Of a stretch of 41,880 nt of DNA, positions 16,654-26,272 are shown in pieces. Under the pieces are notes generated by a model, which was not told the origin of the DNA, searched no databases, and saw only the letters and a program-made list of their open reading frames with translations. Both the position numbers and the translations under genes were made by a program. This DNA comes from Terriglobia bacterium (GTDB taxonomy: Bacteria > Acidobacteriota > Polarisedimenticolia > Polarisedimenticolales > JAIQFR01), in assembly GCA_020073205.1 (NCBI GenBank), contig JAIQFR010000028.1, positions 1 to 41,880 on the forward strand, given 5' to 3'. Within the stretch, counting starts at the first letter, position 1. Every line of letters starts with the position of its first letter.

Positions 16654-17370
16654 TCACGCGGCGTCCCCGATACCGAGCGCCCGGAGCACCGCGGGCAGGT
16701 CGGTCAGGTCGTCGAACAGCGCGTCCGGCCCCGCGGCCGCGAGCCGATCCTTCGTGACCCACCCGGAGTGGACCGCGATCGCGCGAAAACCGTTGGCGCG
16801 CGCGCACCGGACGTCGAGCTCGGTGTCGCCGACGACCGCAACGCGTGCCGGGGGGATCTCGCACCCGGCGAGGCGCGCCAGCCTGTTCCGTGCGACGCGG
16901 GCGATCTCCGCGCGGTCCTTGTGGTCCGAAGAGAACCCGCCCGATGCGAAGTAGCGGTTGAGGCCGAACGGCTCGAGCTTGGCCCGCGCCCCCGCCTCGA
17001 TGTTGCCGGTGAGGAGCCCCGTCACGACGTGCGGACGAAGCCTGAGCGCCTCGAGCAGCTCGCGCGCGCCCGGCATGACCCGCCGCCGCGGATCGGGTCG
17101 CGAGAGCTCCTCGCGCAGCGCCCTCAGGTAGGTCGCGCGGAACGCCGGCTCGGCCGCAGCGAGTCGCGCGTCGGGCACCCCCGCCGCCCTGGCGATCTCC
17201 TCGACGATGACCGGGTCGGTCTTTCCCTCGAACCGGACCCGGCGCGACGGGACCTCGATGTCCGGAAGGTCGAGAACCTCCCGGAACGCGGTCTCGATCG
17301 CGCGCCGGCCCGCACCAGCGCAGTCCACCAGGGTCCCGTCGAGGTCGAAGAGCACCAGGGAGAAGTCCAT
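16654..17370 (-). CDS. HAD-superfamily phosphatase (phosphoglycolate phosphatase-like)
   Basis: This is a magnesium-dependent phosphohydrolase of HAD subfamily IA. The 238-residue protein has motif I LFDLDGTLVD (nucleophile Asp9, acid Asp11), an alpha-helical cap of about 20-90, motif II LLTGN, a Lys in the SSDHKDR region and motif IV VVGDTELDVRCA. The length and cap type match phosphoglycolate or pyrophosphate phosphatases such as Gph or PpaX. Lying among glycosyltransferase genes, it might act on a sugar phosphate instead; the sequence does not decide this. The stop is 20 nt from the ATG of the WaaE-like gene, so they are probably co-transcribed. Confidence 0.85.
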   Translation of the reverse strand: MDFSLVLFDLDGTLVDCAGAGRRAIETAFREVLDLPDIEVPSRRVRFEGKTDPVIVEEIARAAGVPDARLAAAEPAFRATYLRALREELSRPDPRRRVMPGARELLEALRLRPHVVTGLLTGNIEAGARAKLEPFGLNRYFASGGFSSDHKDRAEIARVARNRLARLAGCEIPPARVAVVGDTELDVRCARANGFRAIAVHSGWVTKDRLAAAGPDALFDDLTDLPAVLRALGIGDAA

Positions 17371-17470
17371 GGGCCCGGATTCTATTACGCCTCGTCGGCA
17401 GCGTCCCCCGGACGGCCCTCTCGACGCCGCGGCCGGAGCGGTCTATGTTCTGGCTTCGAAGAGGAGGTCC

Positions 17471-18565
17471 GTGCAGGCCCGTCCGCGGCTCCACCAGGTC
17501 GCCAGGCGAGCGGAGGAGGTTCGCAGGCCGGGGGAAGTGTGGACCGGGATCCGCCGGATCCTGATCGCGCGCAACGGCCCCCTCGGCCCGCTGGTGCTGG
17601 CGCTGCCCGCGATCGCGGCGCTACGGAGCACGTATCCCTCCGCGTGGCTCGCCGTCCTGGTGCGCTCGGCCAACGCGCCGTTCGCGCGCCTCGTGAGCGG
17701 CGTCGACCAGGTAATCGAGGACAGCGGCGACCCGAACCTGCTTCCGCCGATGCTGAAGGCCTTCAGGGCCGATCTCTTCATCTCGATGTCGTCGGGCGGG
17801 CGGGTCTCCTGGGCGGCCGCGACGGCGAGGGTCCGGCATCGCGTGGGCCCCGGACGCCGCGTCTACTCCGCGCTGTTCGAGAGGCGGGTGGACGAGCGGA
17901 CCGTCTTGAGCGACCGTCACGAGGTCGAGTCCGCGCTGTCCTACGCGCACCGCGCCGGCGCGGCGGGCGGACCGGCGCGCTTCCCGCTGGCGATCCCGGT
18001 CGCCGCCGGGGAGAGCGCCTCGGTCTGGCTCGAGGAGCACGGGATCGGACGGCGATTCGTCGTGCTGAGGCCGGAAAGCGTGACCGCGTCGTGTCCCCCC
18101 TGGCCGCCGGGGCACTTCGTCCGTCTCGCCACCCTGCTGGCGGCCGAGGGGATCGAGGTCGTCTTCTCGACCAGTCCGGGGGACGACCCGACGGCCAGGC
18201 TCCTCGACGCCGCGGAGCTTCCCGCCCGCCGGATGCCCCGCTTCACCGGCGACCTGGCGACGCTCTCCGCGCTCGTGCGGACGGCATCGCTCGTCGTCGG
18301 GAACGGCACGGGACCGCTGCACCTCGCGGCGGTCTCGGGGACTCCTACGATCTTCCTCCAGGCTCCCTGGCCTTCCTGCGGCCCCGCCCGATTCGGGCCC
18401 TACGCGGCCAACGGGTGGAGCCTCGTGCCGGAGCTGCCGGAGGCTGCGGAGTGGAACGCCCGGGAGCGCGCTGCGCGCGGGCGCGACTTGATGGCGTCGA
18501 TCTCCCCCGCGGTCGCGCTCTCGTGCGCGCTCGCGATCCTGGACGGCCGCACGCCGTCGCTCTAG
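17471..18565 (+). CDS. Glycosyltransferase family 9 (heptosyltransferase-like)
   Basis: This GT-B-fold transferase is related to ADP-heptose:LPS heptosyltransferases. The GTG at 17471 is chosen because GAGGAGG is placed 3 nt upstream; the open frame back to 17207 is antisense to the phosphatase gene. The 364-residue protein has the family start RRILIARNGPLGPLVLALPAI in two parts, and the C-terminal donor site with LVVGNGTGPLHLAA and SGTPTIFLQ, where the usual form is xxNDTGPxHLAA. The Asp of that motif is Gly here (GNGTG), so activity or donor choice may differ. It lies next to WaaE-like and HAD genes on the opposite strand, consistent with an LPS-core neighbourhood. Confidence 0.86.
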   Translation: MQARPRLHQVARRAEEVRRPGEVWTGIRRILIARNGPLGPLVLALPAIAALRSTYPSAWLAVLVRSANAPFARLVSGVDQVIEDSGDPNLLPPMLKAFRADLFISMSSGGRVSWAAATARVRHRVGPGRRVYSALFERRVDERTVLSDRHEVESALSYAHRAGAAGGPARFPLAIPVAAGESASVWLEEHGIGRRFVVLRPESVTASCPPWPPGHFVRLATLLAAEGIEVVFSTSPGDDPTARLLDAAELPARRMPRFTGDLATLSALVRTASLVVGNGTGPLHLAAVSGTPTIFLQAPWPSCGPARFGPYAANGWSLVPELPEAAEWNARERAARGRDLMASISPAVALSCALAILDGRTPSL

Positions 18566-18570
18566 CCCGG

Positions 18571-19416
18571 TCAGATCTCGGGCATCCGGTGGTCGGCCCC
18601 GGCGTGGAACGAGGAGATCGCCTCCCACGCCTCGCCGGCGGTCTCCGCGTACGTGAAGAGGGCGGCCTCGCTCTCCGAGATCATCCCCTCTCGCACCAGC
18701 TCGTCGAAACGGATCACGCGGTCCCAGAATTCCCGGCCGAACAGCACCACCGGCACCGGCGGCACCTTCCCGGTCTGGATGAGCGTGAGCGTCTCGAACA
18801 ACTCGTCGAAGGTGCCGTACCCTCCGGGGAAGGCCACGAGGGCCTTCGCGCGCATGAGGAAGTGCATCTTGCGGATCGCGAAATAGCGGAACTGGAAGCA
18901 CAGGTCGGGGCTGACGTAAGGATTCGGGCGCTGCTCCTGCGGGAGGACGATGTTGAGGCCGACGCTCTCGGCCGCTGCGTCGTGCGCCCCCCGGTTCGCG
19001 GCCTCCATGATGCCGGGCCCGCCGCCGGTGACCACGACGAATTCACGGTGCGTGCCCACCTGGCCCGAGGAGGAAGCGATCCGGCCGAACTCGCGCGCCT
19101 CGTCGTAGAAACGGGAGCTCTCCACGATGCGCCGCGCGCGCTCGGCCCCCGCGCGCGCGGCGGCGTCGCCCGGCCTCGACCGCGCCAGGGCCTCGGCCGC
19201 CTCGAGGCGCCTCCGCGCCTCGGCGGGCTCGGGGATCCGGGCGCTCCCGAACACGACGATGGTGGACACGATCCCGTGCTCGCGCTGCACGAGGTCCGCC
19301 TTCAGCAGCTCCAGCTCGAGGCGCACCGAGCGGAGCTCGTCGCGATTCAGGAACTCCACGTCCTCGTACGCCTTCCGGTACGAGGGGGAGTCGAAGACGG
19401 GGTCACCGCTCCGCAT
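18571..19416 (-). CDS. LOG-family nucleotide 5'-monophosphate phosphoribohydrolase-like protein
   Basis: This cytoplasmic Rossmann-fold protein belongs to the lysine decarboxylase-like/LOG family, whose characterised members cleave nucleoside 5'-monophosphates (cytokinin activation in plants, PpnN-type in bacteria). The 281-residue protein has VVFGSARIPEP, then GGGPGIMEAANRGA and the hallmark PGGYGTFDELFE. An extended helical N-terminus (about 1-45) and an Ala/Arg-rich insertion (about 65-100) are longer than in the short plant-type members. The stop lies 5 nt from the convergent heptosyltransferase stop. It is 30 nt downstream of the amidohydrolase gene on the same strand, so both are probably co-transcribed; an amidohydrolase that deaminates nucleosides would fit, but this is inferred. 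Confidence 0.87.
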   Translation of the reverse strand: MRSGDPVFDSPSYRKAYEDVEFLNRDELRSVRLELELLKADLVQREHGIVSTIVVFGSARIPEPAEARRRLEAAEALARSRPGDAAARAGAERARRIVESSRFYDEAREFGRIASSSGQVGTHREFVVVTGGGPGIMEAANRGAHDAAAESVGLNIVLPQEQRPNPYVSPDLCFQFRYFAIRKMHFLMRAKALVAFPGGYGTFDELFETLTLIQTGKVPPVPVVLFGREFWDRVIRFDELVREGMISESEAALFTYAETAGEAWEAISSFHAGADHRMPEI

Positions 19417-19446
19417 GCCGGCGCTCCCGCCCTCGCTCGAGCCCGG

Positions 19447-20691
19447 TCAACCGCCGACCACGGGCGCCGGCAGGACCGTCACCGTCTCCGGGCCCGAGGT
19501 CACGGCCTCGAGGGGGTCGTCGTGGGGATTCGACAGCGAGACCGCGGCGAGCGCCGCCAGCTTCCCCTTCTCCAGCGTGCCGAGGTTGCTCTCGAGCCTG
19601 AGGGCCCGCGCTCCGTTGAGCGTCGCCATCCTCAGGACCGCGGCGGGGGAGAGGGTCGGATGCTCGCGACGCAGCCCCGCCATCTCGAAGAAGAGATCGA
19701 GGTCCGAGACGCTGGCGAGCGAATCGGTGCCGAGGGCGACCGGGATTCCCGCGGACAGCAGCTTGGGGACCGGCGTCTTCCCCACCCCGAGGCGCAGGTT
19801 GCTCCGCGGGCACGTGACGACCGTGACCCCGCGAGCCTGGAGCTTCGACATGTCCTGCTGCCCGAGGTGGATGCAGTGGATCGCCAGGGTGCGCCGACAC
19901 AGCACACCGAGTCGGTCGAGGTACTCCACCGGGGAGTGGCCGGGAGCGTGCCAGCCCTCGTCCCATCCGCCGCGCGCCCGCAAGAGGCCGGGGAACGGCC
20001 CCGAGCCGTCCATGAGCATCGCGGCCTCGTCCGGGGTCTCGGCGAGGTGGATCGAGAGGATCTCCCCCGAGGCGGTCGCGCGGCCCGCCAGCGCCTTCAG
20101 GAGCGACGCGGAGACCGTGTGGGCTGAATGCGGTGAGAGGACCACGCCGACGCGCCCGCGCGCCGCCTTCACGTCGGGCTCGTTCTCGATGGAATCGAGT
20201 GACGAGGCCGCGCGGTCGAGCAGCCGCTCCGCGTCTTCCGTGCGGAACCCGGTCAGCTCCACGAACACCACGGCATGGAGCGGCGATCGCGCGAGGATCC
20301 CCGCCGTCCAGGGGACCCCGGCCGCGTCGCCGACCGCGACCGTTCCTCGCGCGGCCATCTCGGCGACCGCTTTCTCCGTGGCCTCCCGTCGAATCGGGTC
20401 GGGGGCCTGCTCCACCCGCTCCATCCGGTCGCGGAACCATGCCACGTACGATCCGCCCGGGGGTGGATCGTCCCGCATCCACGAGAGGTCCAGGTGGACG
20501 TGCGCGTTGACGAGTCCGGGGAGGAGCACCGCGTCGCCCAGATCGTGGACTTCGGCACCGTCCCCAACCGCTTTCAGGACTTCCGTCTTCCGTCCCACGG
20601 CGGCGATGCGGCCCTCGTGGACCGCAACGGCCCCGTCGGTCACCTGGGGAGACGCCACGGACAGCACATGCCTGGCGGTGTAGACGATCAT
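19447..20691 (-). CDS. Amidohydrolase, TrzA/MtaD-type deaminase
   Basis: This is a metal-dependent deaminase of the amidohydrolase superfamily, subgroup of S-adenosylhomocysteine/methylthioadenosine deaminases, guanine deaminase and aminodeoxyfutalosine deaminase. The 414-residue protein has the metal-binding HVHLD after LPGLVNAH, SPHSAHTVS, the Glu in IHLAETPDE, IHCIHL and the final metal Asp in ALGTDSLAS. The N-terminal and C-terminal strands form the usual small beta-sandwich. Length is typical. The substrate is probably a purine-type nucleoside, by subgroup, but cannot be fixed; menaquinone-pathway aminodeoxyfutalosine is one possibility, with no mqn genes nearby to support it. Confidence 0.85.
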   Translation of the reverse strand: MIVYTARHVLSVASPQVTDGAVAVHEGRIAAVGRKTEVLKAVGDGAEVHDLGDAVLLPGLVNAHVHLDLSWMRDDPPPGGSYVAWFRDRMERVEQAPDPIRREATEKAVAEMAARGTVAVGDAAGVPWTAGILARSPLHAVVFVELTGFRTEDAERLLDRAASSLDSIENEPDVKAARGRVGVVLSPHSAHTVSASLLKALAGRATASGEILSIHLAETPDEAAMLMDGSGPFPGLLRARGGWDEGWHAPGHSPVEYLDRLGVLCRRTLAIHCIHLGQQDMSKLQARGVTVVTCPRSNLRLGVGKTPVPKLLSAGIPVALGTDSLASVSDLDLFFEMAGLRREHPTLSPAAVLRMATLNGARALRLESNLGTLEKGKLAALAAVSLSNPHDDPLEAVTSGPETVTVLPAPVVGG

Positions 20692-20848
20692 GGTACGGCT
20701 CCGAATGCGTGCGTAGGCCCTGGGGAGACTCCCGGGGCCCGATTATAGGGGATAGCGGCCGGATCGTTACCGGGCCGCATGGTAATATTCCGGAGACGCC
20801 GCAGGAAGCCTCGACCCGGGTCCCGAGACCGGGGCAGAAGGCGGTCAC

Positions 20849-21529
20849 ATGGTCCGGTACCTCGGTTTCGCCGCACTGCCGGCGGTCCTCCTGGCCGCCC
20901 TCATCCCGGTCCGCGCCGACACGGCAGCCGACGCCTACGGCGCGATGGGGATCAAGGCGGCGGACGTGCTGTCGGGGAGCGTCGTCGCGGCCCGGGTCCT
21001 CCCCGGGGAGGCGAAGCAGGTGGTCGCCATGGTCACCTACTTCACCGGGAAGAAGGACGACGCCAGCGCCGTCGACGTCCGCCTCGAGGTGTTCCGAAAG
21101 GACGGCAACGCGCTGGTTGAGGTCTACTCCCGCGACTTCGGGAACGAGAACGGCGGATTCGTCGGACGAGGCGACCTCGAGCTCCTGGACCTCGACGGGG
21201 ACGGCGTGAGCGAGATCGTCGTGTCGTACGACCAGCTGTCGAATCCCCTCGTTCAGCGCCGGTCGGGCGAGGTGATCGTCCACGAGCCCTCGGGGTTCCG
21301 CGTCGCCTGGACCGGGGATCTGGAGTACGACGCCACCCGGGCCGCCCGCGACGTGCCGCAGGACCGCCGTGACCGCTTCGTCCGGAAGCTCGATCCCGGC
21401 GCCACGATCCGCACCCACGGCATCACGCTGTTCATGACGAAGAAGGTGATCGCGGTGGCCGGCGAGCGGCTCCCCGAGCCGAAGGAGGTCAAGGAGACCT
21501 TTCCCCTCCGGCCGGCCCCGGCGCCCTGA
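20849..21529 (+). CDS. Secreted protein of unknown function with one FG-GAP-like motif
   Basis: The 226-residue protein has a clear signal peptide (residues 1-23, cleavage after PVRA). The mature part is beta-rich. One Asp-rich calcium-loop-like segment, LELLDLDGDGVSEIVVSY (about 111-128), is the motif seen in FG-GAP/VCBS propeller blades and dockerin-like loops. A Pro-rich tail closes it. No repeat array follows, so it is not a whole propeller. GAAGGCGG precedes the ATG. It is transcribed divergently from the amidohydrolase with 157 bp between starts, and is convergent with the exporter operon (25 nt between stops). Function not recognised. Confidence 0.7.
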   Translation: MVRYLGFAALPAVLLAALIPVRADTAADAYGAMGIKAADVLSGSVVAARVLPGEAKQVVAMVTYFTGKKDDASAVDVRLEVFRKDGNALVEVYSRDFGNENGGFVGRGDLELLDLDGDGVSEIVVSYDQLSNPLVQRRSGEVIVHEPSGFRVAWTGDLEYDATRAARDVPQDRRDRFVRKLDPGATIRTHGITLFMTKKVIAVAGERLPEPKEVKETFPLRPAPAP

Positions 21530-21554
21530 GCCCTCCCGCCTCCACGAGCTCCCG

Positions 21555-22796
21555 CTACTCGTACCTCAGCGCGTCGATCGGATCGAGGCTCGACGCCTTC
21601 CTGGCGGGGTAGAACCCGAAGAAGATCCCGACCAGGGCGGAGAAGCCGAACGCGATCCCCACCGAGCTGAGGCCGACCTGCACGGGCCAACCCGCGAAGC
21701 GCGAGATCGCCTGCGAGCAGACGGCCCCCAGGAGCACGCCGATCGCGCCGCCCAGGACCGACAAGACGACCGCCTCGAGGAGGAACTGGGCGAGGACGTG
21801 GTGCCCCTTGGCGCCGATGGCCATGCGAAGGCCGATCTCCCGGGTCCTCTCGGTCACCGACACCAGCATGATGTTCATGATCCCGATCCCGCCCACGAGG
21901 AGCGAGACCGCCGCGACCGTGCCCAGGAGGATCGACAGCGTGCGGGTGTTCTCCGCCGCCATCGACGCGATCTCCTCCTGGGAGCGCATCATGAAGTTGT
22001 TGTCCTGGCCCGGCTGGAGCTTCTGCCGCTGGCGGAGCAGGGCCTCGATCTCTTTCTGCGCCTGCGCGACCTTGTCCACGGACACGGCCGACACGTAGAT
22101 AACGTCGATCCGGTCCCGGTGTCCCGCGTGCCCCTGAAGGCGGTTCATCACGGTCGTGTAGGGCGTGGCGATCAGGTCATCCTGGTCCTGGCCCATGGTG
22201 TTCGAGCCCTTCTTCTCCAGTACGCCCAGGACCTTGAAGGGGACGTTCTTGATCCGGACGACCTGTCCGACGGCGTCGCCATCCGGGAACAGGTTGTCGG
22301 CCACGGTGTGCCCGAGGACGCAGACCTTCGCCGCGCCCTTGACGTCCGCTTCGCTGAACCAGGTCCCCTGCTCGAGGTTCCAGGCCCGGATGAACGGCCA
22401 GTCCAGGCCGACCCCCTGGATCTGCGTCGCCCAGTTCAGCTCACCGGCGACGATCTGGCCGGAGGTCCTCTCGCCGGGAGTCGCGTAGGCCACCGACGGG
22501 CACTCCGCCTTGATCGCCTCCGCGTCCGCGGGCGTCAGGCTCGACTGCCCGGTGAAGATGCGCGCCCCGGACTGGGTCACCGCGCCCGGCATGATCATGA
22601 TGAAGTTGGTGCCCAGCGAGGTGATCGACGACTGGATCGAGGTGGAGGCCCCCGAAGCCACGGCGACCACGACGATCACGCACGCCACACCGATGATGAT
22701 CCCGAGCATCGTGAGCGACGATCGCATCTTGTTCCGGAAGATCGCCTTGAGGCCGACCTTGAGGATGTTCCCGGTGCGCACGAGCGTGACCCTCAT
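21555..22796 (-). CDS. MacB-type ABC transporter permease
   Basis: This is the membrane subunit of a tripartite exporter (MacAB-TolC type), with the ATPase encoded separately. The 413-residue protein has TM1 at about 28-50 ([20 protein letters not shown]), a periplasmic domain of about 55-270 and three TM segments at about 285-395. FtsX/MacB family features include [21 protein letters not shown] just after TM2 and the terminal [17 protein letters not shown]. The start ATG overlaps the stop of the ATPase gene (ATGA). The substrate could be a peptide, lipopeptide or antibiotic. A lipoprotein-releasing Lol role is less likely because a MacA-like adaptor is present. Confidence 0.92.
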   Translation of the reverse strand: MRVTLVRTGNILKVGLKAIFRNKMRSSLTMLGIIIGVACVIVVVAVASGASTSIQSSITSLGTNFIMIMPGAVTQSGARIFTGQSSLTPADAEAIKAECPSVAYATPGERTSGQIVAGELNWATQIQGVGLDWPFIRAWNLEQGTWFSEADVKGAAKVCVLGHTVADNLFPDGDAVGQVVRIKNVPFKVLGVLEKKGSNTMGQDQDDLIATPYTTVMNRLQGHAGHRDRIDVIYVSAVSVDKVAQAQKEIEALLRQRQKLQPGQDNNFMMRSQEEIASMAAENTRTLSILLGTVAAVSLLVGGIGIMNIMLVSVTERTREIGLRMAIGAKGHHVLAQFLLEAVVLSVLGGAIGVLLGAVCSQAISRFAGWPVQVGLSSVGIAFGFSALVGIFFGFYPARKASSLDPIDALRYE

Positions 22797-23539
22797 GGCC
22801 GCGCCTCCGCGTGCGCCGCACGTTGCGCACGCTGCGCCTTGACCTGCTCGATCGGTTCGTCCTTCACGATCTTGCCGTCCCTCATCTGGACGACCCGCTT
22901 CGCGTGCACGGCCACGTCCAGCTCGTGGGTGATCAGGAGGATCGTCTTCCCCTGTTCGTTCAGATCCTGGAAGATCGCCATGACCTCCTCGGAGGTCTTC
23001 GTGTCGAGGTTTCCCGTGGGCTCGTCGGCCAGGAGGATCGCGGGATCGGTGATCAGGGCCCGGGCCACCGCGACGCGCTGCTGCTGCCCGCCCGAGAGCT
23101 GCGAGGGATGGTGGTGCTCGCGCCCCACGAGCCCCACCTGGGTCAGCACCTTTTGAGCGCGCTCGAGCCGCTCCTCCGAGCCGAACGCGGCGCGGCCGTA
23201 CAGAAGCGGGAGCTCCACGTTCTCGAGCGCGGTGGTCCGCGGCAGGAGATTGAAGCTCTGAAAGACGAATCCGATCTTCGCGTTCCGGATCTCCGCGCGC
23301 TCGTTCGCGTCGAGCCCCGAGACGTCCACGCCGTCGAGCCGGTAGGTGCCCGAGGTGGGCCGGTCGAGACAGCCGAGCAGGTTCATGAGGGTGGATTTCC
23401 CCGACCCCGACGGGCCCATGACGGCCACGAACTCTCCCGGCTCCACCGCCAGATCCACGCCGTCGAGGGCTCGCACTTCGACCTCGCCCATGTTGTAGAC
23501 CTTCACGAGGTCGCGGATGTCGACGAGTGCCTGGCTCAA
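22793..23539 (-). CDS. MacB/LolD-type ABC transporter ATPase
   Basis: This ATPase subunit drives the adjacent permease. The 248-residue protein has Walker [13 protein letters not shown], the Q-loop FQSFNLLPR, signature [14 protein letters not shown], Walker [13 protein letters not shown] and the H-loop LLITHELDV. The DEPTGNLD form and overall length identify the LolD/MacB ATPase group. A C-terminal extension (about 225-248) is Ala/Gln/Arg-rich with an [12 protein letters not shown] pattern, probably disordered. It overlaps the adaptor gene upstream and the permease gene downstream by 4 nt each, so the three subunits are made by coupled translation. Confidence 0.94.
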   Translation of the reverse strand: MSQALVDIRDLVKVYNMGEVEVRALDGVDLAVEPGEFVAVMGPSGSGKSTLMNLLGCLDRPTSGTYRLDGVDVSGLDANERAEIRNAKIGFVFQSFNLLPRTTALENVELPLLYGRAAFGSEERLERAQKVLTQVGLVGREHHHPSQLSGGQQQRVAVARALITDPAILLADEPTGNLDTKTSEEVMAIFQDLNEQGKTILLITHELDVAVHAKRVVQMRDGKIVKDEPIEQVKAQRAQRAAHAEARP

Positions 23540-24852
23540 AACATCCTGCCCCCGCCCGGCGGTCGCGAGCTGTTCTCGGCCTTCGCGGTCGCCTGGCCCA
23601 CGACGATCTTGTCGCCGGGCTGGACCTCGCCCTCAGAGATCTCCGTGAACTTCCCGTCCGAGATCCCGACCCGCACCTTCGCCGCCTTGATCTCGTTCTT
23701 CCCGGCGAGGAGGTAGACCGTCTGCATCCCTCTCCCGCCGTGCGCTCCCATCCCGCCCTCGAGCGCCGCGGCGGCCCCCTCTAGCCCTGGCCTCCGCTGC
23801 GCGGCCTGCGCGATGCGCTGCTCCGGAGACGCTCCGCCCGCCGTCCCCTGGGCGCGCGCGCCGCCGGACGCCCCCGGGGCCCGCTCGCCCGTGGCCGAGG
23901 CGCTCTTGGCATCGCCGGCTCCCTGGGTCGGACGGAACCTGAGCGCCGCGTTCGGGATCCTCAGGACATTGGCGACCGTGGCCACCTCGATGGTCACGTT
24001 CGCGGTCATCTGGGGGCGGAGCTTCCCGTCGGGATTCGGGACCTCGACGATGACCGGGTAGGTGATCACGTTCTGGTTCGCGGTGGCGTTCAGCCGGATC
24101 TGCGCGATCTTCCCCCGGAACTCGTGCTCCGGGTAGGCGTCCACGCTGAACCGAACCGGCTGGCCGATCTGCACGCGGCCGATGTCCGACTGGTCCACGT
24201 CCGCCTGGACCTGCATCTTGGTCAGGTCCTGAGCGATCGTGAACAGCGTCGGCGCCTGGAACGACGCGGCGACCGTTTGCCCGACGTCGTACTGACGGGC
24301 GACCACGACCCCGTCGATCGGCGAGGCGATCTTGGTGTACTCGAGGTTCGTCACCGCCTGTGCCAGGGCGGCCTTTGACTGCTCGACCTGGGCTTCCGCC
24401 GCCTCGAACCCGGCTTTCGCAGCGTCGTAGTCGGACTGCGACGCGAGGTTGTCCGCGAGGAGCCGCTCCTGCCGGTGGAACGAGATTTCCGCCGCCCGCA
24501 TCTGGACCTCGTTCTGGAGCAGGTCCGCGCGCCGCTGCTGCACCATCGCCTGGAAGTTGGTCGGGTCCAGCTCGGCGAGGAGCTGCCCCTTCTTCACGTT
24601 GCTGTTGAAGTCGGCGTGGAGGCTGGCGATGATCCCCGAGACCTGGCTCCCGACCTGCACGGTCGTGACCGCGGAGATCGAGCCGGTGGCGGTCACGGTC
24701 ATGGTGACGTCCCCACGGCCCACCGTCTCGACGCGATACTTGTCCTCCCCCTGCTGCTTTTCCCGCCGCTTCACGTAAAAAATGACGGCGCCGACGGCGA
24801 CGACGAGGACCAGGAGCCAGAGCACCCAACGGAGCTTGCGGTTCTTTGCCAT
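23536..24852 (-). CDS. MacA-type periplasmic adaptor (HlyD/RND-MFP family)
   Basis: This membrane-anchored adaptor links an inner-membrane ABC exporter to an outer-membrane channel. The 438-residue protein has an N-terminal TM anchor (about 8-27), a lipoyl-type barrel ([18 protein letters not shown] to [13 protein letters not shown]), an alpha-helical hairpin (about 105-170), the second lipoyl half [18 protein letters not shown] and a beta-barrel domain. A Gly/Ala-rich low-complexity insert of about 65 residues (about 308-372) splits the membrane-proximal domain and is not usual for MacA. No Shine-Dalgarno sequence is obvious. It is first in a three-gene operon, divergent from rmuC with about 100 bp between starts. 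Confidence 0.92.
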   Translation of the reverse strand: MAKNRKLRWVLWLLVLVVAVGAVIFYVKRREKQQGEDKYRVETVGRGDVTMTVTATGSISAVTTVQVGSQVSGIIASLHADFNSNVKKGQLLAELDPTNFQAMVQQRRADLLQNEVQMRAAEISFHRQERLLADNLASQSDYDAAKAGFEAAEAQVEQSKAALAQAVTNLEYTKIASPIDGVVVARQYDVGQTVAASFQAPTLFTIAQDLTKMQVQADVDQSDIGRVQIGQPVRFSVDAYPEHEFRGKIAQIRLNATANQNVITYPVIVEVPNPDGKLRPQMTANVTIEVATVANVLRIPNAALRFRPTQGAGDAKSASATGERAPGASGGARAQGTAGGASPEQRIAQAAQRRPGLEGAAAALEGGMGAHGGRGMQTVYLLAGKNEIKAAKVRVGISDGKFTEISEGEVQPGDKIVVGQATAKAENSSRPPGGGRMF

Positions 24853-24955
24853 AGCGTTGTTTTACGACCTCGTGGGAGAAAGGTTATTCTTGCGCCTCCG
24901 AGTGCATTCACGCAAGCCCGCCCGGCCTGCGCCGGCGGCCCGCGGGGGAGGGACT

Positions 24956-26272
24956 TTGAGCGCCTGGATCGTGGGGGTCGCCGTCTTCGTCCTCGGGGCG
25001 GTCCTCGGTGGGATCGCCGTGGGTCTGGCACGCGCGCGCTCTCTCGAATCGCTGCGCGCCGAGGCGGCCTCGGCGCGCGAGGCGCTCGCGCGGGCGGAAA
25101 CGGACCTCACGAACGAGCGGAAGACCGCGGCCGAGCAGCGCGCGCAGTCGGACCGTCTCGAGACGAGGTTCCGCGACGCGTTCTCCGCTTTGTCGGGCGA
25201 GGCGCTCCGGAGCAACAACGAGGCGTTCCTGCAGCTCGCGAGGCAATCGCTCGAGAAATTCCAGGAGTCCGCCCACGAGGACCTGGCCGGACGCCAGAAG
25301 GCGATCGGAGACCTCGTGGGACCCGTCCAGGAGGTCATGAAGGGAGTCGAGACCAAGCTCCAATCGATGGAGAAGGAGCGCGAGGGCGCCTACCGCGCCC
25401 TCCGCCAGCAGGTCGAGACCATGGCCTCGACCCAGGAGAGGCTCAAGACCGAGACGGCCAACCTGGTGCAGGCGCTGCGCGCGCCCTCGGTGCGGGGGCG
25501 CTGGGGCGAGATCCACCTGCGGCGGGTGGTGGAGTTGGCCGGCATGACCGAGCACTGCGACTTCGAGGAGCAGGTGAGCGTGCGAACCGAGGACGGCCGG
25601 CAGCGCCCCGACCTCGTGGTCCGCCTCCCGGGAGGGAAGCGGATCATCGTGGACGCGAAGGTCCCCTTGAAGGCGTACCTCGAGGCCCAGGAAGCGGCCG
25701 ACGCGGGAGCGCGAGAGGCGAAGCTCGCCGAGTACGCGCGGCAGGTGCGCGATCACGTCGTGCGACTGGGCGGAAAGAGCTACTGGGACCAGTTCCAGGA
25801 CGCCCCGGATTTCGTGGTCATGTACGTCCCGGGGGAGGCGTTCTTCTCGGCCGCGCTCCAGGCGGACCCGGAGCTCCACGACTTCGGGTTCACCCGCAAG
25901 GTCCTCCTGACGAGCCCGACCAACCTGATCGCCATCTTGAAGTCGGTCTACTACGGCTGGCAGCAGGAGAAGGTCCGCGAGAGCGCCCAGAAGATCCGGG
26001 ACCTCGGCATGGAGCTCTTCGACCGTCTGCGCGTGATGGCCGAGCACCTGAACAAGGTCGGCACGGGCCTGGGCCAGGCCGTGGACGCCTTCAACGAGGC
26101 CGCGGGTTCGTTCGAGCACCGCGTGCTGGTCCAGGCCCGGCGGTTCAAGGAGCTCGGCGCCGCGAGCTCGAAGGAGCTTCCCGAGGTCGAGCGGTTGGAG
26201 CGCAGCGTGCGCGCGCTCGCGCCGACGGAGGACGAGACGCCGCGGGAGCCCGGCGGAAAGGATCCGGTCTAG
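24956..26272 (+). CDS. rmuC: DNA recombination protein RmuC
   Basis: RmuC is a nuclease-fold protein that limits recombination at inverted repeats and affects genome stability. The start is TTG 24956, placed 5 nt behind GGGGAGGG; the frame extends upstream to 24782 without start signals. The 438-residue protein has an N-terminal membrane anchor (about 3-22), coiled coil (about 25-165) and the RmuC domain with VRGRWGEIHLRRVVELAGM, RPDLVVRLPGGKRIIVDAKVPL (the DxK nuclease-like core, in two parts here) and LTSPTNLIAILKSVYYGW. Length matches the family. Its 3' end overlaps the convergent alpha/beta-hydrolase gene by 4 nt. Confidence 0.95.
   Translation: MSAWIVGVAVFVLGAVLGGIAVGLARARSLESLRAEAASAREALARAETDLTNERKTAAEQRAQSDRLETRFRDAFSALSGEALRSNNEAFLQLARQSLEKFQESAHEDLAGRQKAIGDLVGPVQEVMKGVETKLQSMEKEREGAYRALRQQVETMASTQERLKTETANLVQALRAPSVRGRWGEIHLRRVVELAGMTEHCDFEEQVSVRTEDGRQRPDLVVRLPGGKRIIVDAKVPLKAYLEAQEAADAGAREAKLAEYARQVRDHVVRLGGKSYWDQFQDAPDFVVMYVPGEAFFSAALQADPELHDFGFTRKVLLTSPTNLIAILKSVYYGWQQEKVRESAQKIRDLGMELFDRLRVMAEHLNKVGTGLGQAVDAFNEAAGSFEHRVLVQARRFKELGAASSKELPEVERLERSVRALAPTEDETPREPGGKDPV

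Noticed and set aside
16768-20127. Plus-strand open frame of 1119 codons
   Set aside because: It lies antisense or out of frame across four genes with clear motifs on the other frames; no domain is seen in it.
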